DNA of 5,560 nucleotides from Acetobacteraceae bacterium. GTDB taxonomy: Bacteria > Pseudomonadota > Alphaproteobacteria > Acetobacterales > Acetobacteraceae. Location: contig JASHVB010000957.1 of NCBI GenBank assembly GCA_030039695.1, forward strand, positions 1-5,560. The letters run 5' to 3'. Position numbers and translations under genes: made by a program. Below, in pieces: positions 1 to 5,560 of this stretch; within the stretch, counting starts at the first letter, position 1, and each line of letters starts with the position of its first letter. The notes beneath the pieces were generated by a model. It was not told the origin of the DNA and ran no database searches. It saw only the letters and a program-made list of their open reading frames with translations.

Positions 1-405
1 GAAACAGGCGCCGTAGGCCAATGGCGTCTTTGGATTGGCGGGAGAGTCCAGGAAGCCGCCAAGCACAATCTCCCGCGGCGAGAATTGCGGCAGCGGGGCG
101 CGCCTCAGGTTCACCGGCGCTGCGCGCCATCACCGGATCTCCGAGCCAGACCAAATCGAACACGCCGAGCCAGCGCAGCCACACGAAGCACGTGGCAAGT
201 GCACAGAACAACGCGGTAAGGCCCAGTGCGGTGGGGCCGAGCTGCACGACGCTGACAGGCGAGGTTGCGGCCATGGCAACGAGGCCGAAGCGCGTGCCGT
301 AGGAATCGAGTTGGCAAGGTCAGCGACACGCTCGGCGCCGGCAGCAGGAGCTTTACTGTCGTCGCGAGAATGCAGGCGGGATGGAGCGCCAGAGGCGTGG
401 ATATG
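1..405 (-). pseudogene. LysE/RhtB-family exporter remnant, frameshifted, partial
   Basis: No single frame is open, but consecutive minus-strand frames give, in the right order, the landmarks of a LysE/RhtB amino-acid exporter. From about 400 to 315 one frame reads LLLPAPSVSLTL, matching the family's N-terminal PGP-type motif. From 318 to 304 a second frame reads LANSI. From 301 to about 110 a third reads YGTRFGLVAMA, then a hydrophobic segment and LRWLGVFDLVWLG, the counterpart of the family's LxxxGxxYLxWLG helix. From about 90 to 1 a fourth reads GGFLDSPANPKTPLAYGACF, the conserved GxxxxxxNPK region. At least three frame changes are needed (near 316, 303 and 70-110), and no start codon survives near 405. 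The rest of the gene would lie left of the window. The family exports amino acids such as lysine, threonine or homoserine across the inner membrane; this copy cannot. Family recognition is from memory of the motifs, not a search. Confidence 0.72.
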
Positions 406-435
406 TGTGTCCCGTCGGCGATCGGATGCCGCTTG

Positions 436-508
436 TGTGATTGCGAGGCGCGCAGCGTCGAAGCAATCTGCGGCGCGGATCGCTTCGACGCTACGTCTCG
501 CGATGACA
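436..508. repeat. REP-like palindromic repeat, copy 1
   Basis: The left arm (436-468) and right arm (478-508) are imperfect inverted repeats around a 9-base loop (469-477). Read on the same strand, both arms begin TGTSATYGCGAG and end AGCGTCGAAGCRATC, differing mainly in the middle. A folded RNA or single strand would form a stem of about 30 pairs with an internal bulge. The arms match the CATTGCGAG...GAAGCAATC type that is abundant between genes in Bradyrhizobium and Rhodopseudomonas (established knowledge, recalled and not searched). The repeat ends one base before the ribosome binding site of the downstream hydroxylase gene. Confidence 0.8.
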
Positions 509-515
509 GAAAGGG
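509..515 (+). promoter_or_regulatory. Ribosome binding site of the hydroxylase gene
   Basis: The purine run GAAAGGG lies 10 bases before the ATG at 526. It supports that start over earlier in-frame codons (back to 265), whose translation would run through the palindromic repeat and antisense to the exporter remnant. It directly follows the right arm of the repeat, so any hairpin formed by the repeat would sit against the ribosome landing site. Confidence 0.55.
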
Positions 516-525
516 TGGCCATTAC

Positions 526-2883
526 ATGAACGATATAGCACCTCCCTATGTCGGGCGCTCGATGCCTCGGCGCGAGGACCACCGCCTGCTGACCGGCCAG
601 GGCATGTTCCTCGCCGACCTCGCTCTGCCCGGCATGCTGCATGCCGTCCTTGTGCGCAGCCCGATGGCACATGCGCGCATCCGCTCGGTTGACCTGACGA
701 CCGCCGCGTCTGCACCCGGTGTGGTGCTGGCGTTGAATGGCGCCGAGGTACTGCAGTTGCTGCCGCCGGTGCCCGAGGGCCAGCTCTCGATGCCGCGCAA
801 ATGGACGACGCTCGTTCAGCACAAGTTCCTCAATCCGCAACAGCCGCTGTTGGCGCATGACAAGGTGCGGCATGTCGGTGAGGCGATGGCGGTGATCGTC
901 GCAACCACCCGCCACCAAGCAGACGACGCAGCGGAACTCGTGCGATGGGACCTCGAGGAATTGCCGGTGGTCGTCGATCCCGAGGGCGCACTGTGCGAGG
1001 GCAGTCCGATCGTGCACGAACGCTTCGACACCAATCAGGTCGGCAGTTTCTCGATCGGCCGCGGCGACGCTGACGCTGCGTTAGCGCGTGCGCCGCATCG
1101 GCTGCAACGCCGCTTTCATCACCACCGCTACACGGCGATGCCAATGGAATGTCGCGGCGTGGCTGCCACTTTCGACACGCGCACGGGCATGCTGACGATC
1201 TGGTCGTCGACGCAGGTGGTGCACTGGGTGCGGCGCGAGGTCGCGACCATGCTGCGTCTGCCGGAAGCGCAGGTGCGCTGCATTGCACCTGATGTCGGCG
1301 GCGGGTTCGGCGGCAAGGGCCATGTCTATCCTGAGGACGTGCTGATCGCGTTCCTGGCACGCCGGCTCGGCCGTCCGGTGCGCTGGCTCGAGGACCGCCG
1401 TGAGCATCTGATGAGCGCCACGCATTCGCGCGACCAATGGCACGACGTCGAAGTCGGTTTTGACGACGACGGCCGAATCCTGGTCCTGCGCGACGACTAC
1501 ATCGTGGATTGCGGCGCGTGGAATCCGATTGGGTCCGGCGTCGCCTACAACACTGCGGTACATATGTGCGGCCCGTACAAGATCGAGAATTTTGCTGCGT
1601 CGGGACGGATTGCCGTGACCAACAAGGTGCCGAACGCGCCATACCGTGGCGCCGGGCGTCCGGAGGCGGCATTCGTCATGGAACGCGTCATGGATCTTGT
1701 CGCGCGTGAGCTCGGCCTGGAGGCCGTGGAGGTGCGCCGACGCAACATGATCCGCGCTGACGAGATGCCGTATCGCGTCGGCATTCCGTACCGCGACGGC
1801 GAACCAGTGGTATACGACAGCGGCGATTTTCCCGGTGCGCTGGAGAAGGCGCTGCATGCTGTCGGCGGACTGGCGGCATTCCGGCAACGACAACGCGAAG
1901 CACGTGCGCAAGGCCGTTATCTGGGGCTTGGCATCGGCTGCTACACCGAGGGCACCGGTGTCGGGCCGTTCGAAAGTGCGGTCGTGCGCATCGATCCCTC
2001 GGGAAAGATCTACCTGGCGTCGGGCGTCTGTCCGCAGGGCCAGGGCATGGAGACGATCTTCGCCCAGATCGCTGCGGATCTGTGGAAGGTGGCGCTGGAG
2101 GACGTAGTGGTGGCACTGGCCGACACGTCAGCGATCGCTATCGGTTTCGGCACCATGGCAAGCCGCAGCACGGTCACTCTATCGGCCGCGATGCATCACG
2201 CGAGCGAACGGCTACGCCTCAAGGTGTTCTCGATTGCCGCAAATCTGCTGGAATGCGCCGAGGCGGACCTTGAACTGCGCAATGGCGGAGTCGGAATCGT
2301 CGGCGTGCCCGGCGCGACGTTGAGCTTGGCGCGCATTGCGCAGGCAGCGCGGCCGGGATGGGACAACGAGCGACCCTCCGGCATGGATGCCGGACTGGAG
2401 GAAACGTTCTACTGGCAGCCACCGACGGTCACCTGGAGCTATGCGGTACATGCCGCGATCGTCGAAGTGGACGTCGAGACCGGGCGCGTGCGCCTGCAAG
2501 ATTATGGCGTCGCGCATGATTGCGGCGTGGTGGTCAATCCGATGCTGGTGGAAGGCCAGATCGTCGGCGGCGCAATGCAGGGCATTGGCGGTGCTCTGTC
2601 GGAATCGATCACTTACGACGCAAACGGGCAGTTGCTCAGCGGCTCGCTGATGGATTACGCGCTACCGGTGGCCGCAGACATGCCGGAAATACGGATTGTG
2701 CATCAGCATTCGCCGTCGCCGCTGAACCCACTGGGTGTGAAGGGCGTGGGCGAAGGCGGTGCGGTCGCGCCTCCGGCTGCGATCGCCAACGCGGTGTGTG
2801 ATGCGCTCGCAGAGGCTGGTGTGGAGGTGAATGCGACGCCAGTGCGGGCCGATCAGCTTGCCGAGGCGATGCGGCAGCGTTGA
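526..2883 (+). CDS. Molybdenum hydroxylase large subunit (CoxL-like, form II), xanthine dehydrogenase family
   Basis: This 785-residue protein has the normal length for the molybdopterin-binding subunit of xanthine dehydrogenase/CO dehydrogenase-type enzymes. These bind molybdopterin cytosine dinucleotide and hydroxylate aromatic heterocycles, aldehydes or purines, or oxidise CO. The N-terminus (GRSMPRREDHRLLTGQG, then LPGMLHAVLVRSP) is the typical start of the alpha/beta hammerhead domain (about 15-130). Cofactor-domain motifs follow: STQ at 228-230, GGGFGGK at 258-264, PYRGAGR at 372-378, PQGQG at 503-507, DCGVVVNP near the C-terminus, and GVGEGG with the presumed catalytic glutamate E743. 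The PYRGAGR loop corresponds to AYRGAGR of form II CoxL-like proteins, not to the AYRCSFR loop of true CO dehydrogenases, so CO oxidation is unlikely and the substrate is unknown. No iron-sulfur or FAD subunit gene is adjacent in the window. The start at 526 is chosen from the family-typical N-terminus and the preceding GAAAGGG. The gene appears intact. Location is expected to be cytoplasmic, as no signal sequence is visible. Confidence 0.93.
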   Translation: MNDIAPPYVGRSMPRREDHRLLTGQGMFLADLALPGMLHAVLVRSPMAHARIRSVDLTTAASAPGVVLALNGAEVLQLLPPVPEGQLSMPRKWTTLVQHKFLNPQQPLLAHDKVRHVGEAMAVIVATTRHQADDAAELVRWDLEELPVVVDPEGALCEGSPIVHERFDTNQVGSFSIGRGDADAALARAPHRLQRRFHHHRYTAMPMECRGVAATFDTRTGMLTIWSSTQVVHWVRREVATMLRLPEAQVRCIAPDVGGGFGGKGHVYPEDVLIAFLARRLGRPVRWLEDRREHLMSATHSRDQWHDVEVGFDDDGRILVLRDDYIVDCGAWNPIGSGVAYNTAVHMCGPYKIENFAASGRIAVTNKVPNAPYRGAGRPEAAFVMERVMDLVARELGLEAVEVRRRNMIRADEMPYRVGIPYRDGEPVVYDSGDFPGALEKALHAVGGLAAFRQRQREARAQGRYLGLGIGCYTEGTGVGPFESAVVRIDPSGKIYLASGVCPQGQGMETIFAQIAADLWKVALEDVVVALADTSAIAIGFGTMASRSTVTLSAAMHHASERLRLKVFSIAANLLECAEADLELRNGGVGIVGVPGATLSLARIAQAARPGWDNERPSGMDAGLEETFYWQPPTVTWSYAVHAAIVEVDVETGRVRLQDYGVAHDCGVVVNPMLVEGQIVGGAMQGIGGALSESITYDANGQLLSGSLMDYALPVAADMPEIRIVHQHSPSPLNPLGVKGVGEGGAVAPPAAIANAVCDALAEAGVEVNATPVRADQLAEAMRQR

Positions 2884-2899
2884 GCACGCGCCCGCTTCC

Positions 2900-2991
2900 G
2901 TCATTGCGGAACCCGAGGTCACGAAGCAAATGTAGTCATCGGGCCGTGGTCATGAACGCGATTGCTTCTTCACGTCGCTCCATGCAATGAC
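2900..2991. repeat. REP-like palindromic repeat, copy 2
   Basis: The left arm (2900-2931) starts GTCATTGC and ends AAGCAAA. The right arm (2961-2991), read on the minus strand, starts GTCATTGC and ends AAGCAAT. The 16 central bases of each arm are equal in length but diverged, and the loop is 29 bases. The ends match copy 1 at 436-508, so both belong to one repeat family; this copy is older or more degraded. It lies between the convergent ends of the hydroxylase and DUF3175 genes, a usual place for such elements, where it may act as a bidirectional transcription or mRNA-stability boundary (inference). No run of T follows either arm, so a classical terminator is not supported. Confidence 0.7.
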
Positions 2992-3335
2992 CGAGCTTGG
3001 CGCCCGGCACACGGCAGCCGTGCTCCATTACCCCTCGCGGAACTGCGCTTACGCCGCCCGAACACCACCGGAATCCTGTCCTTCGTCTCCTCCAAGGTCT
3101 TGCGTTGGGATTGCGACAGGTTCTGCCCCGCCTGGTTGATGTACAACGTCAGCATCGACATCACCGACCGGAACGGGCCGCTCGTGCGCCAATGATTCGC
3201 CTCGGCCGATTGCTTCAACGACCGCGCGATCTTGTCGGGATTGCCGGAGGTGAAGACCCGATCCCGGACATCAAGCGCATCGCTGTGTGCGGTGACCTGC
3301 GCTGACCATTTCGGGCGACGCGCCTGTCTCACCAT
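2970..3335 (-). CDS. DUF3175 family small protein
   Basis: This 121-residue protein has a core at about residues 10-93 that I recognise as DUF3175: KWSAQVTAHSDALD, then VFTSGNPDKIARSLKQSAE, then PFRSVMSMLTLYINQAGQNL and a charged helix ending near VVFGRR. The family's function is unknown; members are small, basic, soluble and common in Rhizobiales and other soil bacteria. The ATG at 3335 is preceded on its strand by GGAG about six bases upstream, a good ribosome binding site. Codons after about residue 95 encode a basic, low-complexity tail that does not look like the family core, and the last six residues plus the TGA stop (2970-2972) are read from the right arm of the palindromic repeat. 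The 3' end may therefore have been rewritten by repeat insertion. It is divergent from the binding-protein gene at 3452 and convergent with the hydroxylase gene. No membrane segment or signal peptide is visible. Confidence 0.82.
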   Translation of the reverse strand: MVRQARRPKWSAQVTAHSDALDVRDRVFTSGNPDKIARSLKQSAEANHWRTSGPFRSVMSMLTLYINQAGQNLSQSQRKTLEETKDRIPVVFGRRKRSSARGNGARLPCAGRQARSLHGAT

Positions 3336-3451
3336 CGGTAGCTCCGTTCAATCACCGCCATGAATGGCAAACGGGCGGCATCGACCGGGGTTCCGGCACG
3401 GCTCGTCCGGCGTCATGGTGCCTTATATGCCACGTGTGACGGAGGCACCGG
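3336..3451. promoter_or_regulatory. Divergent intergenic region
   Basis: This 116-base stretch separates the start codons of two divergent genes and must hold promoters for one or both if they are transcribed separately. A TTATAT hexamer at 3423-3428 resembles a -10 box, but no convincing -35 box lies at normal spacing. A six-base inverted repeat, GGTGCC (3417-3422) and GGCACC (3444-3449), brackets a CACGTG palindrome (3431-3436). I cannot assign a regulator. Confidence 0.35.
3441..3445 (+). promoter_or_regulatory. Ribosome binding site fixing the start of the binding-protein gene
   Basis: GGAGG lies six bases before the ATG at 3452, an ideal spacing. An in-frame TGA at 3437-3439 lies only four codons upstream of the ATG, so the protein cannot be extended N-terminally to gain a signal peptide. 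Confidence 0.8.
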
Positions 3452-4378
3452 ATGCGGCTCGCCATCCCTGACCTGATCTCAAACTCTTATTTCCCCGCGC
3501 TAGCCGCTGCTGAGCTTGGCTTGTTCCATCGCGAAGGGCTCTCGGTCGCCGCCGAGCTGATCTTCCCCGTCGACCGCGCGTACGCCGCCCTGCGCGACGG
3601 CGAGGTCGAGTTCGTGGGCGGCGCCGCGCATGGCGCGCTCGCCGCATTTCCAGCGTGGCGTGGCGTGCGGCTGCTCGGTGCGCTCGCGCAGGGAATGTAC
3701 TGGTTCCTGGTGATGCGCGTCGATCTCGGCATCGCCCGCGGCGACTTGGCCGCGCTAAAGGGACGGCGTATCGGCGCCGCGCCGTGGGTCGATATGGGGC
3801 TGCGCCGGCTGCTTTGCGCAGCTGGCCTCGATCCGGCGCGCAACGACATCGACATCGCGCCGGTGCCCGGCGCTGTCGGCTCTACGATCAATTTCGGCCT
3901 GACCGCCGCTGAGGCGCTCGCCGCCGGGAGGATCGACGGCTTTTGGGCCAACGGCATGGCGACCGAAATCGCGGTGACCAGCGGCGTGGGATCGATCGTG
4001 CTCGACGTGCGGCGCGGCGACGGTCCACCTCGCTGCTTCGATTATACGATGCCCGTGCTGGCGACGACGGAGACGTTGGTGGAACGCTCGCCGGATGTCG
4101 CCGCGGCCGCGCTGCGCGGGTTGGTCGCGACGCAGCGCGCGCTAAAGCAGGACGCAGCGCTGGCGACGGAGGTCGGCCGCAAGCGCTTTCCGCCGCGCGA
4201 GGCGGGGCTGATCGCGGATATCGTTCGGCGTGACGTGCCATTTTACGACCCGGCGATCAGCGAGGCTTCGATCGCGGGGGTCAACGCGTTCGCGCAAGAT
4301 GTCGGTGTGCTGCGCGGTGAGGTGGCGTACGAGCAAATCGTGGCGACGCAGTTCAGCGGGCTGTGGCAGAGCGCCTAA
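3452..4378 (+). CDS. NitT/TauT-type substrate-binding protein, NMT1/THI5-like, no signal peptide
   Basis: This 308-residue protein has the two-lobed periplasmic-binding fold of NMT1/THI5-like (SsuA/TauA/NrtA-related) proteins. Its landmarks are an opening strand RLAIPDLISNSYFPALAAAELGLF, then GLSVAAELIF, a DGEVEFVGGAAHGAL segment equivalent to the family's 'G..D.....' lobe-I region, LKGRRIGAAPW near residue 110, and ALAAGRIDGFWANG near 155-167. Such proteins normally capture sulfonates, nitrate, pyrimidines or other small molecules in the periplasm for an ABC importer. Here the mature-type domain begins at residue 1, and an in-frame stop four codons upstream excludes a hidden leader, so export by Sec or Tat is not expected. 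It may act in the cytoplasm, as some THI5-like proteins do, or as a sensor. No permease or ATPase gene lies in the window. The ligand is unknown. It is followed on the same strand by a ThDP enzyme gene 309 bases away. Confidence 0.85.
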   Translation: MRLAIPDLISNSYFPALAAAELGLFHREGLSVAAELIFPVDRAYAALRDGEVEFVGGAAHGALAAFPAWRGVRLLGALAQGMYWFLVMRVDLGIARGDLAALKGRRIGAAPWVDMGLRRLLCAAGLDPARNDIDIAPVPGAVGSTINFGLTAAEALAAGRIDGFWANGMATEIAVTSGVGSIVLDVRRGDGPPRCFDYTMPVLATTETLVERSPDVAAAALRGLVATQRALKQDAALATEVGRKRFPPREAGLIADIVRRDVPFYDPAISEASIAGVNAFAQDVGVLRGEVAYEQIVATQFSGLWQSA

Positions 4379-4687
4379 AGCGCGGCTGGGGCGGCTCGTC
4401 CAGCGTGACCGTGCGCGCGTCTGGCAGGGCTGTAGCGGCAAGCTATTCACCGTTTGCGGCACCGCATGGCGCCTGTGGCGAATGCGCGCCAGATCGAGCG
4501 TCCGCCGCGTGCGCACCGTGAACCAGTTCGCGGTGTGGGGCGGAAGCCGCGCGCCTCGGCGCGCCAGTTCTCGGCGTTGCGAAATTGCGGCCAGTCCAGC
4601 GCTCCAAGAAATTTTCCCCGCCAGCCGGTGTCAGCTGGCGCGTCCTTGGCTATGACGTCCCACGCAACCGCCGCGCGAGAGGCCCCG
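4379..4687. other. 309-base stretch without a convincing gene
   Basis: No plus-strand frame here looks like a protein I recognise. On the minus strand two adjacent frames have coding-like third-position GC: one from about 4660 to 4540 (including GALDWPQFRNAENWRAEARG) and one from about 4530 to 4390 (including ANWFTVRTRRTLDLARIRHR). They could be pieces of a frameshifted gene remnant, but I cannot name a family. A seven-pair hairpin, CGCCAGC (4619-4625) and GCTGGCG (4634-4640), is present without a following T-run. No terminator is visible directly after the binding-protein stop at 4376-4378. Confidence 0.4.
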
Positions 4688-5560
4688 ATGCCCGATACAG
4701 TCCAGATGAACGGAGCCGACATCATAGTCGACTTCCTCATCCGCCAGAACGTCCCCTACCTGTTCGGCTTATGCGGGCACGGCAACGTCGGCTTCCTCGA
4801 TGCCGCTTTCAAGGCGCAGAATCGCATCCGCACCATCTCGACCCATCACGAGCAAGCCGCCGGCCACATGGCGGATGCGTATTTCAAGGTGAAGCACCAG
4901 CCGGTCGCGACTTTCACCTCATGCGGCCCCGGCTCGGCTAATCTCGTCGTGGCGCTGGCGGCAGCGATGATGGACAGCAGCGCCTTCTTCGCGATCACCG
5001 GCAACGTACCGACCAGTCAGTTCAACCGCCAGCCGTTCCAGGAGACCGGGCGGTATTATCAGGGCGATTTTCCCTCGGTCATCCGCCCCTACGTGAAGCG
5101 CAGCTTCCAGCCGACGCGCACCGACATGGTGCCTCTGGCGGTGCGTCAGGCGTGGGATCTGATGCTGGCCGGCCGGCCCGGGCCGGTGAACCTCGACGTG
5201 CCGCTGAACGTGTTTGTTGAGGAAGCCGCGGTGACCCCGCCCGCGGCCAGCCGCCGCGCCGCCGACAAGACGCCGGGAGATCCCGCCGCGCTGTCTGCGG
5301 CGCTCGACCTGATGCTGAACGCTGAGCGCCCGGTGATCATCGCGGGGCAGGGCGTGCTGTTGTCGGAAGCCGCGCCGGAACTCGCTGGCTTCGCGGAGAG
5401 CATGGCGATCCCGGTGGTCACCAGCCCGAACGGCAAAGGAGCGATCAGCGATCGGCATCCGCTGGCGTTCGGCGCGATCGGCCGCAATGGCAGCTACGCT
5501 GCCAACGACGCGAGCAAGAACGCCGACGAGATCGTGTCACTCGGCTTCTCGTTCGACGAT
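4688..5560 (+). CDS. Thiamine-diphosphate enzyme, acetolactate synthase-like (N-terminal part)
   Basis: The visible 291 residues are open to the right edge; a full member is about 550 residues. The N-terminal pyrimidine-binding domain (about 5-175) shows NGADIIVDFLIRQNVPYLFGLCGHGN, the conserved catalytic glutamate E55 in THHEQAAGHMADAY, SCGPGSANL at 78-86, and GRPGPVNLDVPLNV at 162-175. From about 200 the central Rossmann-like domain begins (PVIIAGQG, IPVVTSPNGKGAI, HPLAFGAIG). The C-terminal diphosphate-binding domain with its GDG...N motif lies beyond the window. Such enzymes ligate or decarboxylate 2-keto acids, or cleave C-C bonds; acetolactate synthase, oxalyl-CoA decarboxylase, sulfoacetaldehyde acetyltransferase and IolD are relatives. 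The CGHGN loop recalls IolD's GHGN, but the rest does not single out that enzyme, so no specific reaction is assigned. The start is supported by GAGAGG (4677-4682), five bases before the ATG. It may be functionally linked to the binding protein upstream. Confidence 0.88.
   Translation, partial: MPDTVQMNGADIIVDFLIRQNVPYLFGLCGHGNVGFLDAAFKAQNRIRTISTHHEQAAGHMADAYFKVKHQPVATFTSCGPGSANLVVALAAAMMDSSAFFAITGNVPTSQFNRQPFQETGRYYQGDFPSVIRPYVKRSFQPTRTDMVPLAVRQAWDLMLAGRPGPVNLDVPLNVFVEEAAVTPPAASRRAADKTPGDPAALSAALDLMLNAERPVIIAGQGVLLSEAAPELAGFAESMAIPVVTSPNGKGAISDRHPLAFGAIGRNGSYAANDASKNADEIVSLGFSFDD

Noticed and set aside
265..525. Longer N-terminus of the hydroxylase reading frame, open back to an ATG at 265
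   Set aside because: The extra 87 residues read through the palindromic repeat and antisense to the exporter remnant, resemble no hydroxylase N-terminus, and the ATG at 526 has its own ribosome binding site and a family-typical start.
130..1017. Minus-strand open frame of 295 codons
   Set aside because: It is antisense to the hydroxylase gene, crosses the repeat, and is rich in Arg and His as expected for a shadow frame in GC-rich DNA. Only its last part overlaps the exporter remnant, and mostly in the wrong frame.
1636..1659. Carbon monoxide dehydrogenase (coxL) identity
   Set aside because: The active-site loop reads PYRGAGR, the form II type, and lacks the AYRCSFR cysteine loop of proven CO dehydrogenases.
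830..1911. Two long minus-strand open frames (830-1672 and 1081-1911)
   Set aside because: Both lie wholly opposite the conserved hydroxylase coding sequence and have shadow-type composition with no recognisable motif.
4619..4640. Seven-pair hairpin considered as a terminator
   Set aside because: No T-run follows on either strand and it lies about 240 bases after the binding-protein stop codon.
4447..4740. Minus-strand open frame of 97 codons
   Set aside because: Its start lies antisense within the ThDP enzyme gene and its later part loses any protein-like pattern. It is treated only as part of a possible remnant.
1..5560. CRISPR array, tRNA, rRNA, transposase or integrase
   Set aside because: No direct-repeat and spacer pattern, no tRNA-like or rRNA sequence, and no recombinase motif was seen. 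The only repeats are the two palindromic copies.

Overview
The window is GC-rich with a strong third-position GC bias. Together with two copies of a palindromic repeat of the kind (arms like GTCATTGC...GAAGCAATC) scattered through Bradyrhizobium, Rhodopseudomonas and Afipia chromosomes, this suggests an alphaproteobacterium of the Bradyrhizobium group. That placement is inferred from composition, repeat type and protein flavour, not from a marker gene.

Layout. Positions 1-405 (minus strand) hold the decayed remains of a LysE/RhtB-family amino-acid exporter, readable only by changing frame several times and running off the left edge. Positions 436-508 form a REP-like inverted repeat. Immediately after it, 526-2883 (plus) is an intact 785-residue molybdenum hydroxylase large subunit (xanthine dehydrogenase/CoxL-like, form II signature). 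A second, more diverged copy of the repeat (2900-2991) follows its stop codon. Positions 2970-3335 (minus) encode a small DUF3175 protein, convergent with the hydroxylase, whose stop codon lies inside the second repeat. A short divergent intergenic region (3336-3451) then leads to 3452-4378 (plus), a NitT/TauT-type (NMT1/THI5-like) substrate-binding protein without a signal peptide. A 309-base stretch without a convincing gene (4379-4687) separates it from 4688-5560 (plus), the N-terminal half of a thiamine-diphosphate enzyme of the acetolactate synthase-like superfamily, cut by the right edge.

How the parts relate. The hydroxylase stands alone: no iron-sulfur (CoxS-like) or FAD (CoxM-like) subunit gene is adjacent inside the window, and both flanks are repeats followed by genes on the other strand. 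The binding protein and the ThDP enzyme share a strand and could belong to one catabolic or sensing locus, but the gap between them makes co-transcription uncertain. I see no clear sign of a wholly new multi-gene system. The points most worth attention are the repeat-bracketed orphan hydroxylase, the leaderless binding protein next to a ThDP enzyme, and the exporter pseudogene.
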